From: a virus
Reading direction: 5' to 3' (one strand)
Length of the DNA: 64,000 bases
IMG/VR virus record: IMGVR_UViG_3300029267_003762
Coordinates: 28,247-92,246 of that record
Both the position numbers and the translations under genes were made by a program. Shown here one piece after another: positions 1 through 6,849 of this stretch (position 1 is its first letter; each line of letters begins with the position of its first letter). Under the pieces are notes generated by a model. That model saw only the letters and a list, made by a program, of their open reading frames with translations. It did no database searches and had not been told where the DNA came from.

Positions 1-351
1 TGCCACACCGCAGGCCCGGGACGGCCGGCTGGCTCCATCTGGTACGACGATGGCCTGACCGTCGCCGACGTCACCAAGAAGGGCTTGGTCGTCTCCCCCC
101 GCGCCGACGTTGCCGGCACCGTGACGATGGACGCCAACGGCATCTATCAGGCTCTTTCGGCCACAGCTCCGTACTCCTGGACAGCCAAAGGGGGAGGGGG
201 AGGGGTGCCCCCGACCGTTCCTTTGCGGCTGAGCACCTTGGACAGGCTTGCGCTTTCCCCGAGCGACGGGACGCTCGTCTACGACTTGGACGAGCGGAAA
301 CTCTACATCTACCAGTTCGACATCGATTGGCCCACGTGGTCGGAGGTTTGA
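1..351 (+). CDS. C-terminal end of a phage virion or tail protein (5' truncated)
   Basis: The reading frame is open from the first base and ends at TGA 349-351, so only the last 116 residues are present. A Gly run (about residues 60-65 of the fragment) precedes a compact C-terminal part with Tyr/Asp-rich strands. The next gene starts one base after the stop. The large downstream neighbour looks like an adhesion or virion protein, so a tail-fibre or baseplate role is possible. No family is recognised. Confidence 0.6.
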   Translation, partial: CHTAGPGRPAGSIWYDDGLTVADVTKKGLVVSPRADVAGTVTMDANGIYQALSATAPYSWTAKGGGGGVPPTVPLRLSTLDRLALSPSDGTLVYDLDERKLYIYQFDIDWPTWSEV

Positions 352-352
352 C

Positions 353-694
353 ATGGGAACCATCACTACTCAGTACGCCGTAGGCGACTCGGTTTTCGTC
401 CTCACTCAGGTTCGTGAGGAAGTTCCGGTGGACTGCGACATCTGCCGCTCCACCGGGAAGGTCACGTTGTCCGATCGGGAGTTCCGATGCCCGGCTTGTG
501 GGGGACAGACTGTGAAGTCGGAGCAGTCCGAAGTGGTGGCCGTCTCGGCCACAGTGCTTCGGGTGCAAGCTTCCGCTTGTACGGACACGTGCTCCGTCAA
601 GTACACGCTGAATGTTGGATACGGCGTCGTGCGTCGGGAAGAGACGGAAGTGTACGCTTCCGAAGCTGCGGCGAGGGCCGCGTTGGGAGTCTGA
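353..694 (+). CDS. Small zinc-ribbon-like protein
   Basis: A 113-residue protein starts at ATG 353, just after the preceding stop. It has a DnaJ-like pair of Cys motifs, CDIC near residue 28 and CPAC near residue 47, which should bind one zinc. The rest is beta-rich (VSATVLRV, VKYTLNVGYGVV). It lies between two virion-type genes with one base on each side, so it is translated with them. Function unknown; possibly a virion accessory protein. Confidence 0.65.
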   Translation: MGTITTQYAVGDSVFVLTQVREEVPVDCDICRSTGKVTLSDREFRCPACGGQTVKSEQSEVVAVSATVLRVQASACTDTCSVKYTLNVGYGVVRREETEVYASEAAARAALGV

Positions 695-695
695 C

Positions 696-2042
696 ATGGC
701 TTACAACTGGGGAGGCGTTCTCAAGGCGCCCTCACCGTTCGACGGGCAAGTGTGGGTCGACCAGGACTTGCACGTGTGGCAGTGGAACTCGGCTAGCCAA
801 GCATGGAACCGGGCACCGCACATCCAGATGCAACGCGCCTACTCTCGTTTTCACCCGATCGGGGGCAGGCCGGTGGGTTACGACTTCCTGCCGGACGGGG
901 CCGAGCCGGCTCCGAAAGCCGGCAGGCTCGGCCGTGTGTGGGACGAGGCGTACGAGCTGTCGTTCGTGGAGGTGCGAGGGGCGGCAAGCGGCACCTTGTA
1001 CGGACGGCGAGCCCACATGTCTCGCGCCGAGATGCTGGCCTGGGTGGGCAGTGTCGTGCCTGCGCCCCCCAACTACACCGACAACATCGTCTTGACCGTG
1101 TACGAGGCGGTGGACACAGTCGCCGAGATGCCCAAGTGGCACGTGTGGAACGGTCTGTACTCTTCTTTCCGAGGAAGAGAGTGCTACTTCGGGGCGAACG
1201 GGCACGGGCGCTCTACCCTTCCCGCTCGAGCAGGCTACAGCCCCGACTTCGCCACCTATCACGGGGTCGACTTGGAGTACTTCCTGCTTGCCCGGTTCTA
1301 CGGCAAGGTCCCCGCGAGTCCCCAGCCGCGCGTGTGCTGGTCGACGAACGCACGGCGTGGCGTGTACAGGCACCCCAACAACACCACTGCCCGGGTGACT
1401 TGCGACGACAGCTCCAAGTACGTGTGGAACAACGCGACGGACTCGTGGGAACCCTCTCCTGTGGGGGACGAGTACGTGCACGACCCTACGGCCGGCAGCA
1501 ACCCGCTGCTGTTGTGGCGATCCCCTGACAGTACCATCCTGCATCTCGAAAGCATGACGAGCGCAGTGCGGGGGTTGAGCGGCATCCTCGGGGAGGGAGT
1601 CGAGGGTCGGGAGGCTGTTGTTGTGCGGGCCATGCGCAACAGGAGCAACAACAACCTGAAGGCGTTCGTCATCAAGCCTTACGGGGTGACGGCCGCGGCC
1701 TGGAACATGACGGCCGGCAACGCGGATCTCTTGGCGCTGTCCGAGTACGACGGGTGCGCCACCGGCGGGGTCAACGCCTACAACCTGACTCGCAACGGTC
1801 TCGTGGAAGAGAGGGGTGAGCGGGGGCTTCGGTACAACCTGACGAGGATGTACAGCGCGCTGTACGTCGGGCACAGCTCCCCTTATCTGCTCACGCACGA
1901 CACCCCGGTGGTACCTGAGGAGGTACGGTTCTACCTACGTGACCGGACCACAGGCGTGCGAAGCCCGACATCTCGCCAGTGCCTGTACTTGGAGAGGCGC
2001 CGGGCGACGGTGCCCGTCGCCATCATGTTCCGCCACAGTTGA
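696..2042 (+). CDS. Large hypothetical protein, probable tail or adhesion protein
   Basis: A 448-residue protein; ATG 696 is chosen because it follows the upstream stop immediately. It is rich in Tyr, Trp, Asn and Arg with many short beta-type stretches (WVDQDLHVWQW near the start, YNLTR twice near the C-terminus), as in phage fibre or receptor-binding proteins. No recognised domain. It is the last large gene before the tRNA region. The assignment rests on composition and context only. Confidence 0.6.
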   Translation: MAYNWGGVLKAPSPFDGQVWVDQDLHVWQWNSASQAWNRAPHIQMQRAYSRFHPIGGRPVGYDFLPDGAEPAPKAGRLGRVWDEAYELSFVEVRGAASGTLYGRRAHMSRAEMLAWVGSVVPAPPNYTDNIVLTVYEAVDTVAEMPKWHVWNGLYSSFRGRECYFGANGHGRSTLPARAGYSPDFATYHGVDLEYFLLARFYGKVPASPQPRVCWSTNARRGVYRHPNNTTARVTCDDSSKYVWNNATDSWEPSPVGDEYVHDPTAGSNPLLLWRSPDSTILHLESMTSAVRGLSGILGEGVEGREAVVVRAMRNRSNNNLKAFVIKPYGVTAAAWNMTAGNADLLALSEYDGCATGGVNAYNLTRNGLVEERGERGLRYNLTRMYSALYVGHSSPYLLTHDTPVVPEEVRFYLRDRTTGVRSPTSRQCLYLERRRATVPVAIMFRHS

Positions 2043-2080
2043 CCGGCTACTTTCGCGGTGCTACCTTCCGGATGGGTGAC

Positions 2081-2163
2081 CTGCTCAAGGTGTCACCGCA
2101 ACTTGCGGAGCCTGCTCAAGGTGCTCTGGCCACGAGGGCGACCTGCTCAAGGTGTCGCCGCAA
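2081..2163. repeat. Three copies of a 12-mer at exact 31-bp spacing
   Basis: CTGCTCAAGGTG occurs at 2081, 2112 and 2143, exactly 31 bp apart. Copies 1 and 3 extend to CTGCTCAAGGTGTC(A/G)CCGCAA. A small hairpin (CCGCA/TGCGG) lies between copies 1 and 2. The block sits in the non-coding gap after the 448-residue gene and before the 37-residue membrane peptide, so an operator or RNA-element role is possible. Confidence 0.8.
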
Positions 2164-2165
2164 AC

Positions 2166-2196
2166 GAAGCCTCCTCCCCTAAAGGGCGGGGGCTTC
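2166..2196 (+). terminator. GC-rich stem-loop upstream of the small membrane peptide
   Basis: GAAGCC at 2166-2171 pairs with GGCTTC at 2191-2196, and CCTCCCC pairs with GGGCGGG inside, giving a long stem with a TAAA loop. No T-run follows, so it may be a weak terminator, a processing site or a leader structure for the gene that starts 20 bases downstream. Confidence 0.5.
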
Positions 2197-2215
2197 ACCC
2201 GTTCTGGAGGTGCCG

Positions 2216-2329
2216 ATGAACCCCACGCTCAAGAAGATCGTCTTCAACCGTCCAGTCTTCTACGCTTCGATCGTTCTGTGCGTCCTGGTCGTCATCGGGC
2301 TGCTCGTCTACGGTCAGTTCTTCGAGTAG
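2216..2329 (+). CDS. 37-residue single-pass membrane peptide
   Basis: ATG 2216 is preceded by a good ribosome site (GGAGGTG, 4 bases upstream). The peptide has a basic N-terminus (MNPTLKKIVFNRP) and one hydrophobic helix (residues about 15-34, IVLCVLVVIGLLVYG) ending in QFFE. This fits a small inner-membrane phage protein. Its role (holin-like, regulator or exclusion) cannot be decided. Confidence 0.6.
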   Translation: MNPTLKKIVFNRPVFYASIVLCVLVVIGLLVYGQFFE

Positions 2330-2342
2330 CTAAAAAAAGGGG

Positions 2343-2370
2343 TTGACCGTCTTTGAGGAGAGGTTACTCT
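2343..2370 (+). promoter_or_regulatory. Probable promoter for the tRNA region
   Basis: TTGACC at 2343-2348 and TACTCT at 2365-2370 are separated by 16 bp, a sigma70-like arrangement. It follows the TAG of the 37-residue gene and an A-run, and points towards the two tRNA-like genes. The same -35 hexamer occurs at 12842 and 51332. Confidence 0.5.
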
Positions 2371-2426
2371 TTGAACCGTGATCGACCTCCGACCTCGTCA
2401 TTGACAGTCAGCCCCTCGAGGGCCCC

Positions 2427-2468
2427 CAACGCCCGGCGCCTCAGCCCCCCAATAGCGACCGGGCGTTG
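2427..2468. other. Perfect 10-bp inverted repeat before tRNA 1
   Basis: CAACGCCCGG (2427-2436) and CCGGGCGTTG (2459-2468) are exact inverted copies with a 22-base loop. In RNA this is a stable hairpin ending 20 bases before the first tRNA acceptor stem, so it could be a processing site or an attenuator. As DNA it could bind a dimeric regulator. Confidence 0.65.
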
Positions 2469-2488
2469 CCGTGCTCGGAGGTCGACAT

Positions 2489-2561
2489 CGCTCCGTGGCC
2501 AAGTGGCAAGGCACCGTCCCTAATGACGGCGGGATCGGAGGTTCGAATCCTCCCGGAGCGG
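2489..2561 (+). tRNA. tRNA-like gene, Gln-type body, abnormal anticodon arm
   Basis: The acceptor CGCTCCG/CGGAGCG (7 bp) and T-arm GGAGG-TTCGAAT-CCTCC (5 bp) are perfect. The D-arm GCCAAGTGGCAAGGC is like bacterial tRNA-Gln. The anticodon region CCGTCCCTAATGACGG does not form 5 bp plus 7 bases: the best fold is CCGTC/GACGG with a 6-base loop CCTAAT; alternatives give 8 or 9 bases. The loop contains CTA (would read UAG) and TAA. No CCA is encoded. Anticodon left unassigned. Confidence 0.75.
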
Positions 2562-2624
2562 CAGGCCGAGCAGCGGGTAAGAGCGTGTACGGGAAAGCTG
2601 CTAGGACGGCACGCCAGCACTCAA

Positions 2625-2703
2625 GGACGGGTAGCTCAATCGGTAGAGCGTCGATATGACCAATGGTCCCGCTATGATGGGGGTTCGATCCCTCCCCCGT
2701 CCG
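2625..2703 (+). tRNA. tRNA-like gene, possible Val (GAC), weak anticodon stem
   Basis: The acceptor GGACGGG/CCCGTCC is perfect, the D-arm is GCTC...GAGC, and the T-arm is GGGGG-TTCGATC-CCTCC with one G-T pair. At the standard position the loop ATGACCA would give anticodon GAC, but only 3 of 5 stem pairs form and about 11 bases remain for the variable region. A competing hairpin GACC-AAT-GGTC covers the loop. It may be decayed or specialised. The 3' end abuts the stop codon of the convergent gene. Confidence 0.65.
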
Positions 2704-2892
2704 CTACAGCGAAGCACGCACGGCGGCGTCCTTGGCCACCAGCAGCATCTGCAGAGCGAACGTGCGCTGGTTGCAAGCGGGCAGCTCCTCGAAGAGCTTC
2801 TTGGCGAGCTCGCCGAACGGCTTGCTCACCTTCTGGAGCTTCTCGGGCAGGTGCTCGTAGTCGAAGTACAGCATCAGTTCCGCGTCCATCAT
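2704..2892 (-). CDS. Acb2/Tad1-hairpin-like small protein, candidate anti-CBASS sponge
   Basis: A 62-residue protein, ATG 2892 (or the adjacent ATG 2889), with RBS AAGGGAGAAGG. It is two amphipathic helices: residues about 14-36 (LPEKLQKVSKPFGELAKKLFEE) and 43-60 (RTFALQMLLVAKDAAVRA). The spacing and the P-x-N/E-R-x-x-AL-x-x-LL-x-AKDAAVRA pattern resemble the Acb2/Tad1 hairpin family, whose known members bind cyclic nucleotides and block CBASS or Thoeris. Last gene of a six-gene leftward operon. Family assignment is from memory of the pattern. Confidence 0.55.
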   Translation of the reverse strand: MMDAELMLYFDYEHLPEKLQKVSKPFGELAKKLFEELPACNQRTFALQMLLVAKDAAVRASL

Positions 2893-3140
2893 CCTTCTCC
2901 CTTCTCCTCGGCCCCAGTTTCCTGGTCCAGTTGGTACGTGCCTGCATCGCCAGGATCGTTCGCCACCTTTTCGAGCTTGCTCTTGAGCATCTGGAAGAGT
3001 GGGTCGTCATCCATGAGACGGCCCCCCTCTGTTCGGTCGAGCACGTAGCTGATGAGGTAGAGCGCCACTTTGGCCACGTTGCGTGGCGTTGTGAGCTTCG
3101 CCTCAACCGTCTTCTCGAGTACTTCGAATGGTACAGGCAT
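2889..3140 (-). CDS. Hypothetical 83-residue protein
   Basis: ATG 3140 follows RBS GAAGGAGAG. The stop overlaps the next start (ATGA, 2889-2892), so the two are translationally coupled. Mostly helical (VEAKLTTPRNVAKVALYLISYVLD, residues about 12-35) with an acidic, Gly-rich tail. No family recognised. It precedes the Acb2-like gene. Confidence 0.7.
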   Translation of the reverse strand: MPVPFEVLEKTVEAKLTTPRNVAKVALYLISYVLDRTEGGRLMDDDPLFQMLKSKLEKVANDPGDAGTYQLDQETGAEEKGEG

Positions 3141-3539
3141 CTATCTCTCCTTCGTAAGCTCACTGAGCTGGTCGATGGTGTCCTGCTGCTTCTTCGAAAA
3201 CACTTGGAGCTCCTCGTAGTCCTTGCGGGGCACGTAGTCCTGCTTCTTGATGACGCTCACGGCCGCCGGCTCGTACTGCAGTTTGGCGGCCAGGTCGGCG
3301 ATGGTGGATATGAGCACGTGCGGATCGTCTCCACGTCGCAAGCACACTTTGCGGCTGACACGGGTCGCCCCATCGGTCAGCTCGAAGACGAGCTCCACGT
3401 ACTCGCTGTCCGGCGTGGGCTCGTAGTGCACGATGCGGCCGCTGGCATCGTGGATCTTGGTGGTGTCCCGCCCTGCGCCCCACGCCGTGACGATGATCTG
3501 GTACTTCTCGTTGTCGACAGTCGGCATCCAATCCTCCAT
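3141..3539 (-). CDS. Hypothetical 132-residue protein with C-terminal coiled coil
   Basis: Two starts are possible: ATG 3539 (RBS AAGGGA) or ATG 3527, which has GGAGG 5 bases upstream. The N-terminal 75 residues are beta-rich (KYQIIVTAWG, VELVFELTDG). The end, from about residue 100, is a Gln/Lys/Glu helix likely to form a coiled coil. Adjacent genes abut, which indicates one operon. Function unknown. Confidence 0.7.
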   Translation of the reverse strand: MEDWMPTVDNEKYQIIVTAWGAGRDTTKIHDASGRIVHYEPTPDSEYVELVFELTDGATRVSRKVCLRRGDDPHVLISTIADLAAKLQYEPAAVSVIKKQDYVPRKDYEELQVFSKKQQDTIDQLSELTKER

Positions 3540-3941
3540 CTATCCCTTCCCTCCTGGGGGTGTTGCCCAGTTCGTTCCCGCCGGCGCCCGAATCCACCAC
3601 CAGTCTTCGGGCCAGTCGTCCCCCTCGCTGATGGTGTCGCGCTCGTCACGCGAACGGAGTCCTGGCCGGGCGCCGAGATGCACGTAGTAGGCGTGTTTGG
3701 TCTCGCACGTGCCGCACACGGCTTCGATGCCGTCAGCGGTCGGCCGCAGGACCACGATGATCGAGGTCTTGTAGATGTCGATGCGGGGGTCTGTGCTCTT
3801 CCAGCCGCCGACGAGAAGCGCCCTGTTCTCTCCTTGCACTTCGGCCATGGCAGCACGGGAGCTAGCCAGGTTTGCCCTGAGCTGTTGAACTTCCTTCTCG
3901 AGTTCGTTGATCTGCCGTTCAGCTTCGTCTCGGTCACGCAT
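3540..3941 (-). CDS. Hypothetical 133-residue protein with N-terminal coiled coil
   Basis: ATG 3941 has GGAGGAG upstream. Residues 3-40 form a heptad helix (AERQINELEKEVQQLRANL). The C-terminal domain contains one CxxC (CGTC, about residue 76) and a Trp-rich segment (DDWPEDWWWIRAP). Its N-terminal coiled coil could pair with the C-terminal coiled coil of the next gene product. Function unknown. Confidence 0.7.
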   Translation of the reverse strand: MRDRDEAERQINELEKEVQQLRANLASSRAAMAEVQGENRALLVGGWKSTDPRIDIYKTSIIVVLRPTADGIEAVCGTCETKHAYYVHLGARPGLRSRDERDTISEGDDWPEDWWWIRAPAGTNWATPPGGKG

Positions 3942-4286
3942 CTACTCCTCCTCGAAGCTGTCGGGCATGGCGCCTCCTGTGGCTGCTGCGGCAATGGGAG
4001 GCTCCGCATACTCGGCGAACGTGAGCACGAAGCTCTTGTTGCGAAGCCAACAGCGGGAGTCCACCTCTCGGTCGAAGTCGGCCACCAAGATCTCCTCGCC
4101 CATCATTCCGCACATCATCGTGTGCTCGCCCCGCCCTTTCTCTGCGTAGCAGCAGGGGCAGGCAAAGCAGTTCGTGATGAACTGTTCGTCGTACGGTTGT
4201 TCGTCTGTGTTCGAGCCCTTGCCTACCGCGGCGTAGCCAATGGCGATCTCGTTGGTGGCGTCGACTGCGGATTCGTCTTTCCCCAT
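3942..4286 (-). CDS. Cys-rich hypothetical protein
   Basis: A 114-residue protein, ATG 4286 with RBS GGAGG. It contains a Cys cluster C-x2-C-x-CC (CFACPCC, about residues 40-46) followed by MMCGMMG, then a beta-type domain. It starts MGKDE like the upstream gene, although the rest differs, perhaps by partial duplication. Metal binding is likely; role unknown. Confidence 0.7.
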   Translation of the reverse strand: MGKDESAVDATNEIAIGYAAVGKGSNTDEQPYDEQFITNCFACPCCYAEKGRGEHTMMCGMMGEEILVADFDREVDSRCWLRNKSFVLTFAEYAEPPIAAAATGGAMPDSFEEE

Positions 4287-4289
4287 GAC

Positions 4290-4751
4290 CTAGTCCTCCG
4301 TCGTGCTGAGCATCAGGATGTGGTGCTTCTTCTTGAGCGGGCACTCGGGGTCGACCTGTTCGGAGGTGTCCACCGTGATCTCGTGCTGAACGATGAACTT
4401 GCGCCCCCTGCGATCCGTGCCTTCAGTCTCGGGTGGCATGAGCGAGCAGAGCTTGTCGTCTTCGACGACGAGGCAGGGGCAGTCGTCGCAGCACTTCACC
4501 AGCACCTGTTCGATCTCTTCGGGGACCGGGTAGTTGCGAGGGCTCGCCTCCTTCACGAACTTGCTCAGCCGAACCCCGCCCATCTTCTCGATACCATCGA
4601 GGTCCATGTAGCCACCGTCCTGCTCCGGCAGCTCGAGCCCGAGTGCAGTAGCGGCGTCGCAGATCGAGTTCCACATGTCGCCCATGTGGTCCGCCAGGCA
4701 GGCGTCGCGCGCCATGCACAGCAGCATCTTCTTCATCTCGTCTTTACCCAT
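4290..4751 (-). CDS. Cys-rich hypothetical protein, first gene of a leftward operon
   Basis: A 153-residue protein, ATG 4751, RBS GGGAGGA. The cluster CCDDCPC (about residues 87-93), another Cys a few residues later and CPLKKKHH near the C-terminus suggest a metal site. It resembles its neighbour in the N-terminal MGKDE and in the Cys-dense middle. Its start lies 12 bases from the start of the divergent peptidyl-tRNA hydrolase, so their translation-initiation regions interleave. Confidence 0.7.
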   Translation of the reverse strand: MGKDEMKKMLLCMARDACLADHMGDMWNSICDAATALGLELPEQDGGYMDLDGIEKMGGVRLSKFVKEASPRNYPVPEEIEQVLVKCCDDCPCLVVEDDKLCSLMPPETEGTDRRGRKFIVQHEITVDTSEQVDPECPLKKKHHILMLSTTED

Positions 4752-4762
4752 GAGGTCCTCCC

Positions 4763-5092
4763 ATGAAGCTCTACATCGTCGTCCGCAACGATCTCGCCCC
4801 TGGCCTTCAGGCCGCGCAGGCCGTCCACGCCAAGGAGCTGTTCACCCACGAGCACTCCGAGCTCAATGCCGAGTGGTACGAGAAGTCGAACAACATCGTT
4901 CTGCTTCAGGTGCCGAGCAAGGAAGAGCTCGTGGCGCTTGCGTATCGCATGACGACCCAGTCGATCCAGACGAGTCTGTTTCGGGAGCCGGATCTGGGGA
5001 ACGAGCCGACTGCGATCGCAGTTGGGCCTGATGGCGCTCGGCTGCTTTCGACGTTGCCTTTGGCTCTGCGTGATATCCGTCAAGCTGCTTGA
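4763..5092 (+). CDS. Peptidyl-tRNA hydrolase, Pth2-like
   Basis: A 109-residue protein, the usual Pth2 length. The family pattern is clear: MKLYIVVRNDL-P-GLQAAQAVHA at the N-terminus, SNNIVLLQVP in the middle, then FREPDLGNEPTAIAVGP. Pth2 enzymes release tRNA from stalled peptidyl-tRNA; phage copies probably recycle tRNA during infection. RBS GAGGT precedes ATG 4763. It is a lone rightward gene inside leftward operons, and its 3' part overlaps the convergent zinc-ribbon gene by up to 230 bases. Confidence 0.85.
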   Translation: MKLYIVVRNDLAPGLQAAQAVHAKELFTHEHSELNAEWYEKSNNIVLLQVPSKEELVALAYRMTTQSIQTSLFREPDLGNEPTAIAVGPDGARLLSTLPLALRDIRQAA

Positions 5093-5330
5093 TGGCGTTG
5101 GGGCTCAAGTGGAACTTCGGTTCGTCTGACCCCACCTCGAACAGCACTTTGGCCATGGGGGCGTACACGGCGCCGACGTAGGCGTCCTCCTTCTGCTGGT
5201 CGGTCACCTGGTGCTCGTGACCAGCGCCGCAGTTCGGACACTCCCGAGGCGGGTTGCGCTGCATCTTGAACTCGTAGCGCTCCCAGTGCTTACCGCACTT
5301 CTTGCACACGTAGAAACTCGGCTCACCCAT
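4863..5330 (-). CDS. Zinc-ribbon protein with a 3' overlap into Pth2
   Basis: ATG 5330 overlaps the end of the upstream gene by 8 bases. The N-terminal half looks real: CKKC (about residue 9) and CPNC (about residue 31) form a zinc ribbon. From about residue 88 the frame runs antisense to Pth2 and becomes Ser/Pro/Arg-rich, as expected for a shadow. Either the tail is an accidental extension, since no stop arises, or a frameshift is present. The N-terminus is solid and the C-terminus doubtful. Confidence 0.6.
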   Translation of the reverse strand: MGEPSFYVCKKCGKHWERYEFKMQRNPPRECPNCGAGHEHQVTDQQKEDAYVGAVYAPMAKVLFEVGSDEPKFHLSPNAIKQLDGYHAEPKATSKAAERHQAQLRSQSARSPDPAPETDSSGSTGSSCDTQAPRALPCSAPEAERCCSTSRTTRH

Positions 5331-6849
5331 CGTCTTCTTCCTTCGTCAGCTCGAGCTTCTTGACCGCATCGAGGTTCATCAGGCAGGAGCACAGAAGCTC
5401 GCCATCCTCGTACCTGAGCGCGGCGGTCAACCTCTCGCCCTTGGCCGTCAGCCCTTGGCTGCCGTAGAAGATCTTCATGGGCATGTACCCGCGCCCGCAC
5501 AGGTCGGGCACCCATATCTCGTCGCCCTCTTTCAGTTCCTCGCCCTCTTTGACGCTTTGGAGCTCTCCTTCTCCCTTCGGCCAGAAGACAGGTACGCCGT
5601 TCCTCTCCGTCACCATGAACCCGATCTTGTGTTCGCTTTCGCTCCTCGGAATGACGTGCAGAGCGCCGGAGTCCATGATGGGCTTGCCGATGTACTTGGG
5701 CTTGCCGGCGACGTAGCGAGTCCCGTCCCCGAGCTTCTTGACGTGCTCGCACGGCATGTCATCGCCGCTACGCTGGCACAGCGGGCACCAAGGTGCCCCC
5801 ACGCTACAGCCCATGGACACGCCGCCCTCGAGCACCCGCTTGAGGTTGTCCTTGTGCACGACCACCTTGTCGAGAGGGATGGAGCCGACAGTCCGGCCGA
5901 ACACAGGAAACTCGTCGCCGTTCTTGTTCGGCCCTTCCGTGATACCCAACACAGTGGAGACGGGTGTCTTGCCCGGGGCGTACTTGAAGCGGTCCTCCAC
6001 CTCCTCCGGCTCCTCCGGCTCCTCCATGAACTGCCCCAGGTACTCGGTGGCGAACTTCTTCGGCATCCCGTTCGTCGTCTCGTTGCGCAGCACGTCGCGC
6101 AGCCACTTCTCCGACTTGACGCACTCCCTGCACCCGGCGTGGTCTTGAAGGAAGTCGATGGGCTGCCTGCCGTGCTTCGGGCAGTCGACCATCGTGGGCC
6201 CGGTCTTGGCGTAGAACTCACGACGCGTCTGCGCGGCCTCCTTCATGAGCGTGTGCTGCCGGAGCAGGCGGTCGACGCGCATGAGCATCTTCTCGCTCAG
6301 GATCTTGCGCAGGGTGCGCTCGAGCCAGTCGGCCTCTTCTATGACGGCGATCTCGGCCATGTCCGAGTACGGGCGCCCGAAGATGCCGGCGTCGGGGATA
6401 CCCAGACCGGCGAAGATCTGCTTGCGCAGGTAGGCGATGTCCCGGTCGAAGTCGGACTGGAAGAGGCCGCTGTTCTCCATCCTGCGCATCTCCGCGTCGA
6501 GGCCGGCGAGGATGGGGGTGTCTTCCCCGTCCATGAACTGCTTGGCCGCATCTGCCTCGACCTTTCGCAGCCAAGCCTCATCCTGCTCGAGTCCGTCGAG
6601 CTCCTCCTTGCGCATGAACATGCGGTTCGTGATCTCGTGCAAGGAATCGTCCTTTTCTTGCACGGGCGCGCCCAGGTAGATCAGGTCGCCCGCTGTCTTT
6701 TGCAGCTCGGGGCCGACCAGGTCGCCGTTGAGAACTTCTCGAAGGAAGATGAACGGGCCCTCGATGCGGGTCACCTGGAACTGCGCTCCGGAGCTCATCT
6801 GGAGCTTGTCGCCGGCACGTAGGCCGGAGCTGTTCGTTTCATCTGTCAT
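5323..6849 (-). CDS. 508-residue protein with a prohead-protease-like Cys/Ser module
   Basis: ATG 6849 (RBS GGAGG) is preferred over upstream starts that run into the neighbour. Residues about 308-315 (NKNGDEFP), H332 (VVHKDN) and S345 in VSMGC, then CPLC-x8-CEH (355-369), parallel the NGDWFP, AHH, DVSMGC and CSIC elements of the prohead protease at 24695. Residues about 135-200 (DIAYLRKQIFAGLGIP...) faintly resemble a phage portal segment. A second Cys/His site (CPKH...CREC) lies at 223-243. Function unknown; the module match is my reading, not a search. Confidence 0.6.
   Translation of the reverse strand: MTDETNSSGLRAGDKLQMSSGAQFQVTRIEGPFIFLREVLNGDLVGPELQKTAGDLIYLGAPVQEKDDSLHEITNRMFMRKEELDGLEQDEAWLRKVEADAAKQFMDGEDTPILAGLDAEMRRMENSGLFQSDFDRDIAYLRKQIFAGLGIPDAGIFGRPYSDMAEIAVIEEADWLERTLRKILSEKMLMRVDRLLRQHTLMKEAAQTRREFYAKTGPTMVDCPKHGRQPIDFLQDHAGCRECVKSEKWLRDVLRNETTNGMPKKFATEYLGQFMEEPEEPEEVEDRFKYAPGKTPVSTVLGITEGPNKNGDEFPVFGRTVGSIPLDKVVVHKDNLKRVLEGGVSMGCSVGAPWCPLCQRSGDDMPCEHVKKLGDGTRYVAGKPKYIGKPIMDSGALHVIPRSESEHKIGFMVTERNGVPVFWPKGEGELQSVKEGEELKEGDEIWVPDLCGRGYMPMKIFYGSQGLTAKGERLTAALRYEDGELLCSCLMNLDAVKKLELTKEEDDG

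Noticed and set aside
2489-2561. Reassignment of TAG to Gln in this phage, suggested by CTA in tRNA 1
   Set aside because: Several clear genes end in TAG directly before the next ribosome site or start (2327-2329, 13801-13803, 36025-36027, 44822-44824), so TAG still works as stop. Partial suppression stays possible.
2466-4766. A 766-codon rightward open frame
   Set aside because: It is antisense to six well-formed leftward genes with good ribosome sites and it runs through both tRNA genes.
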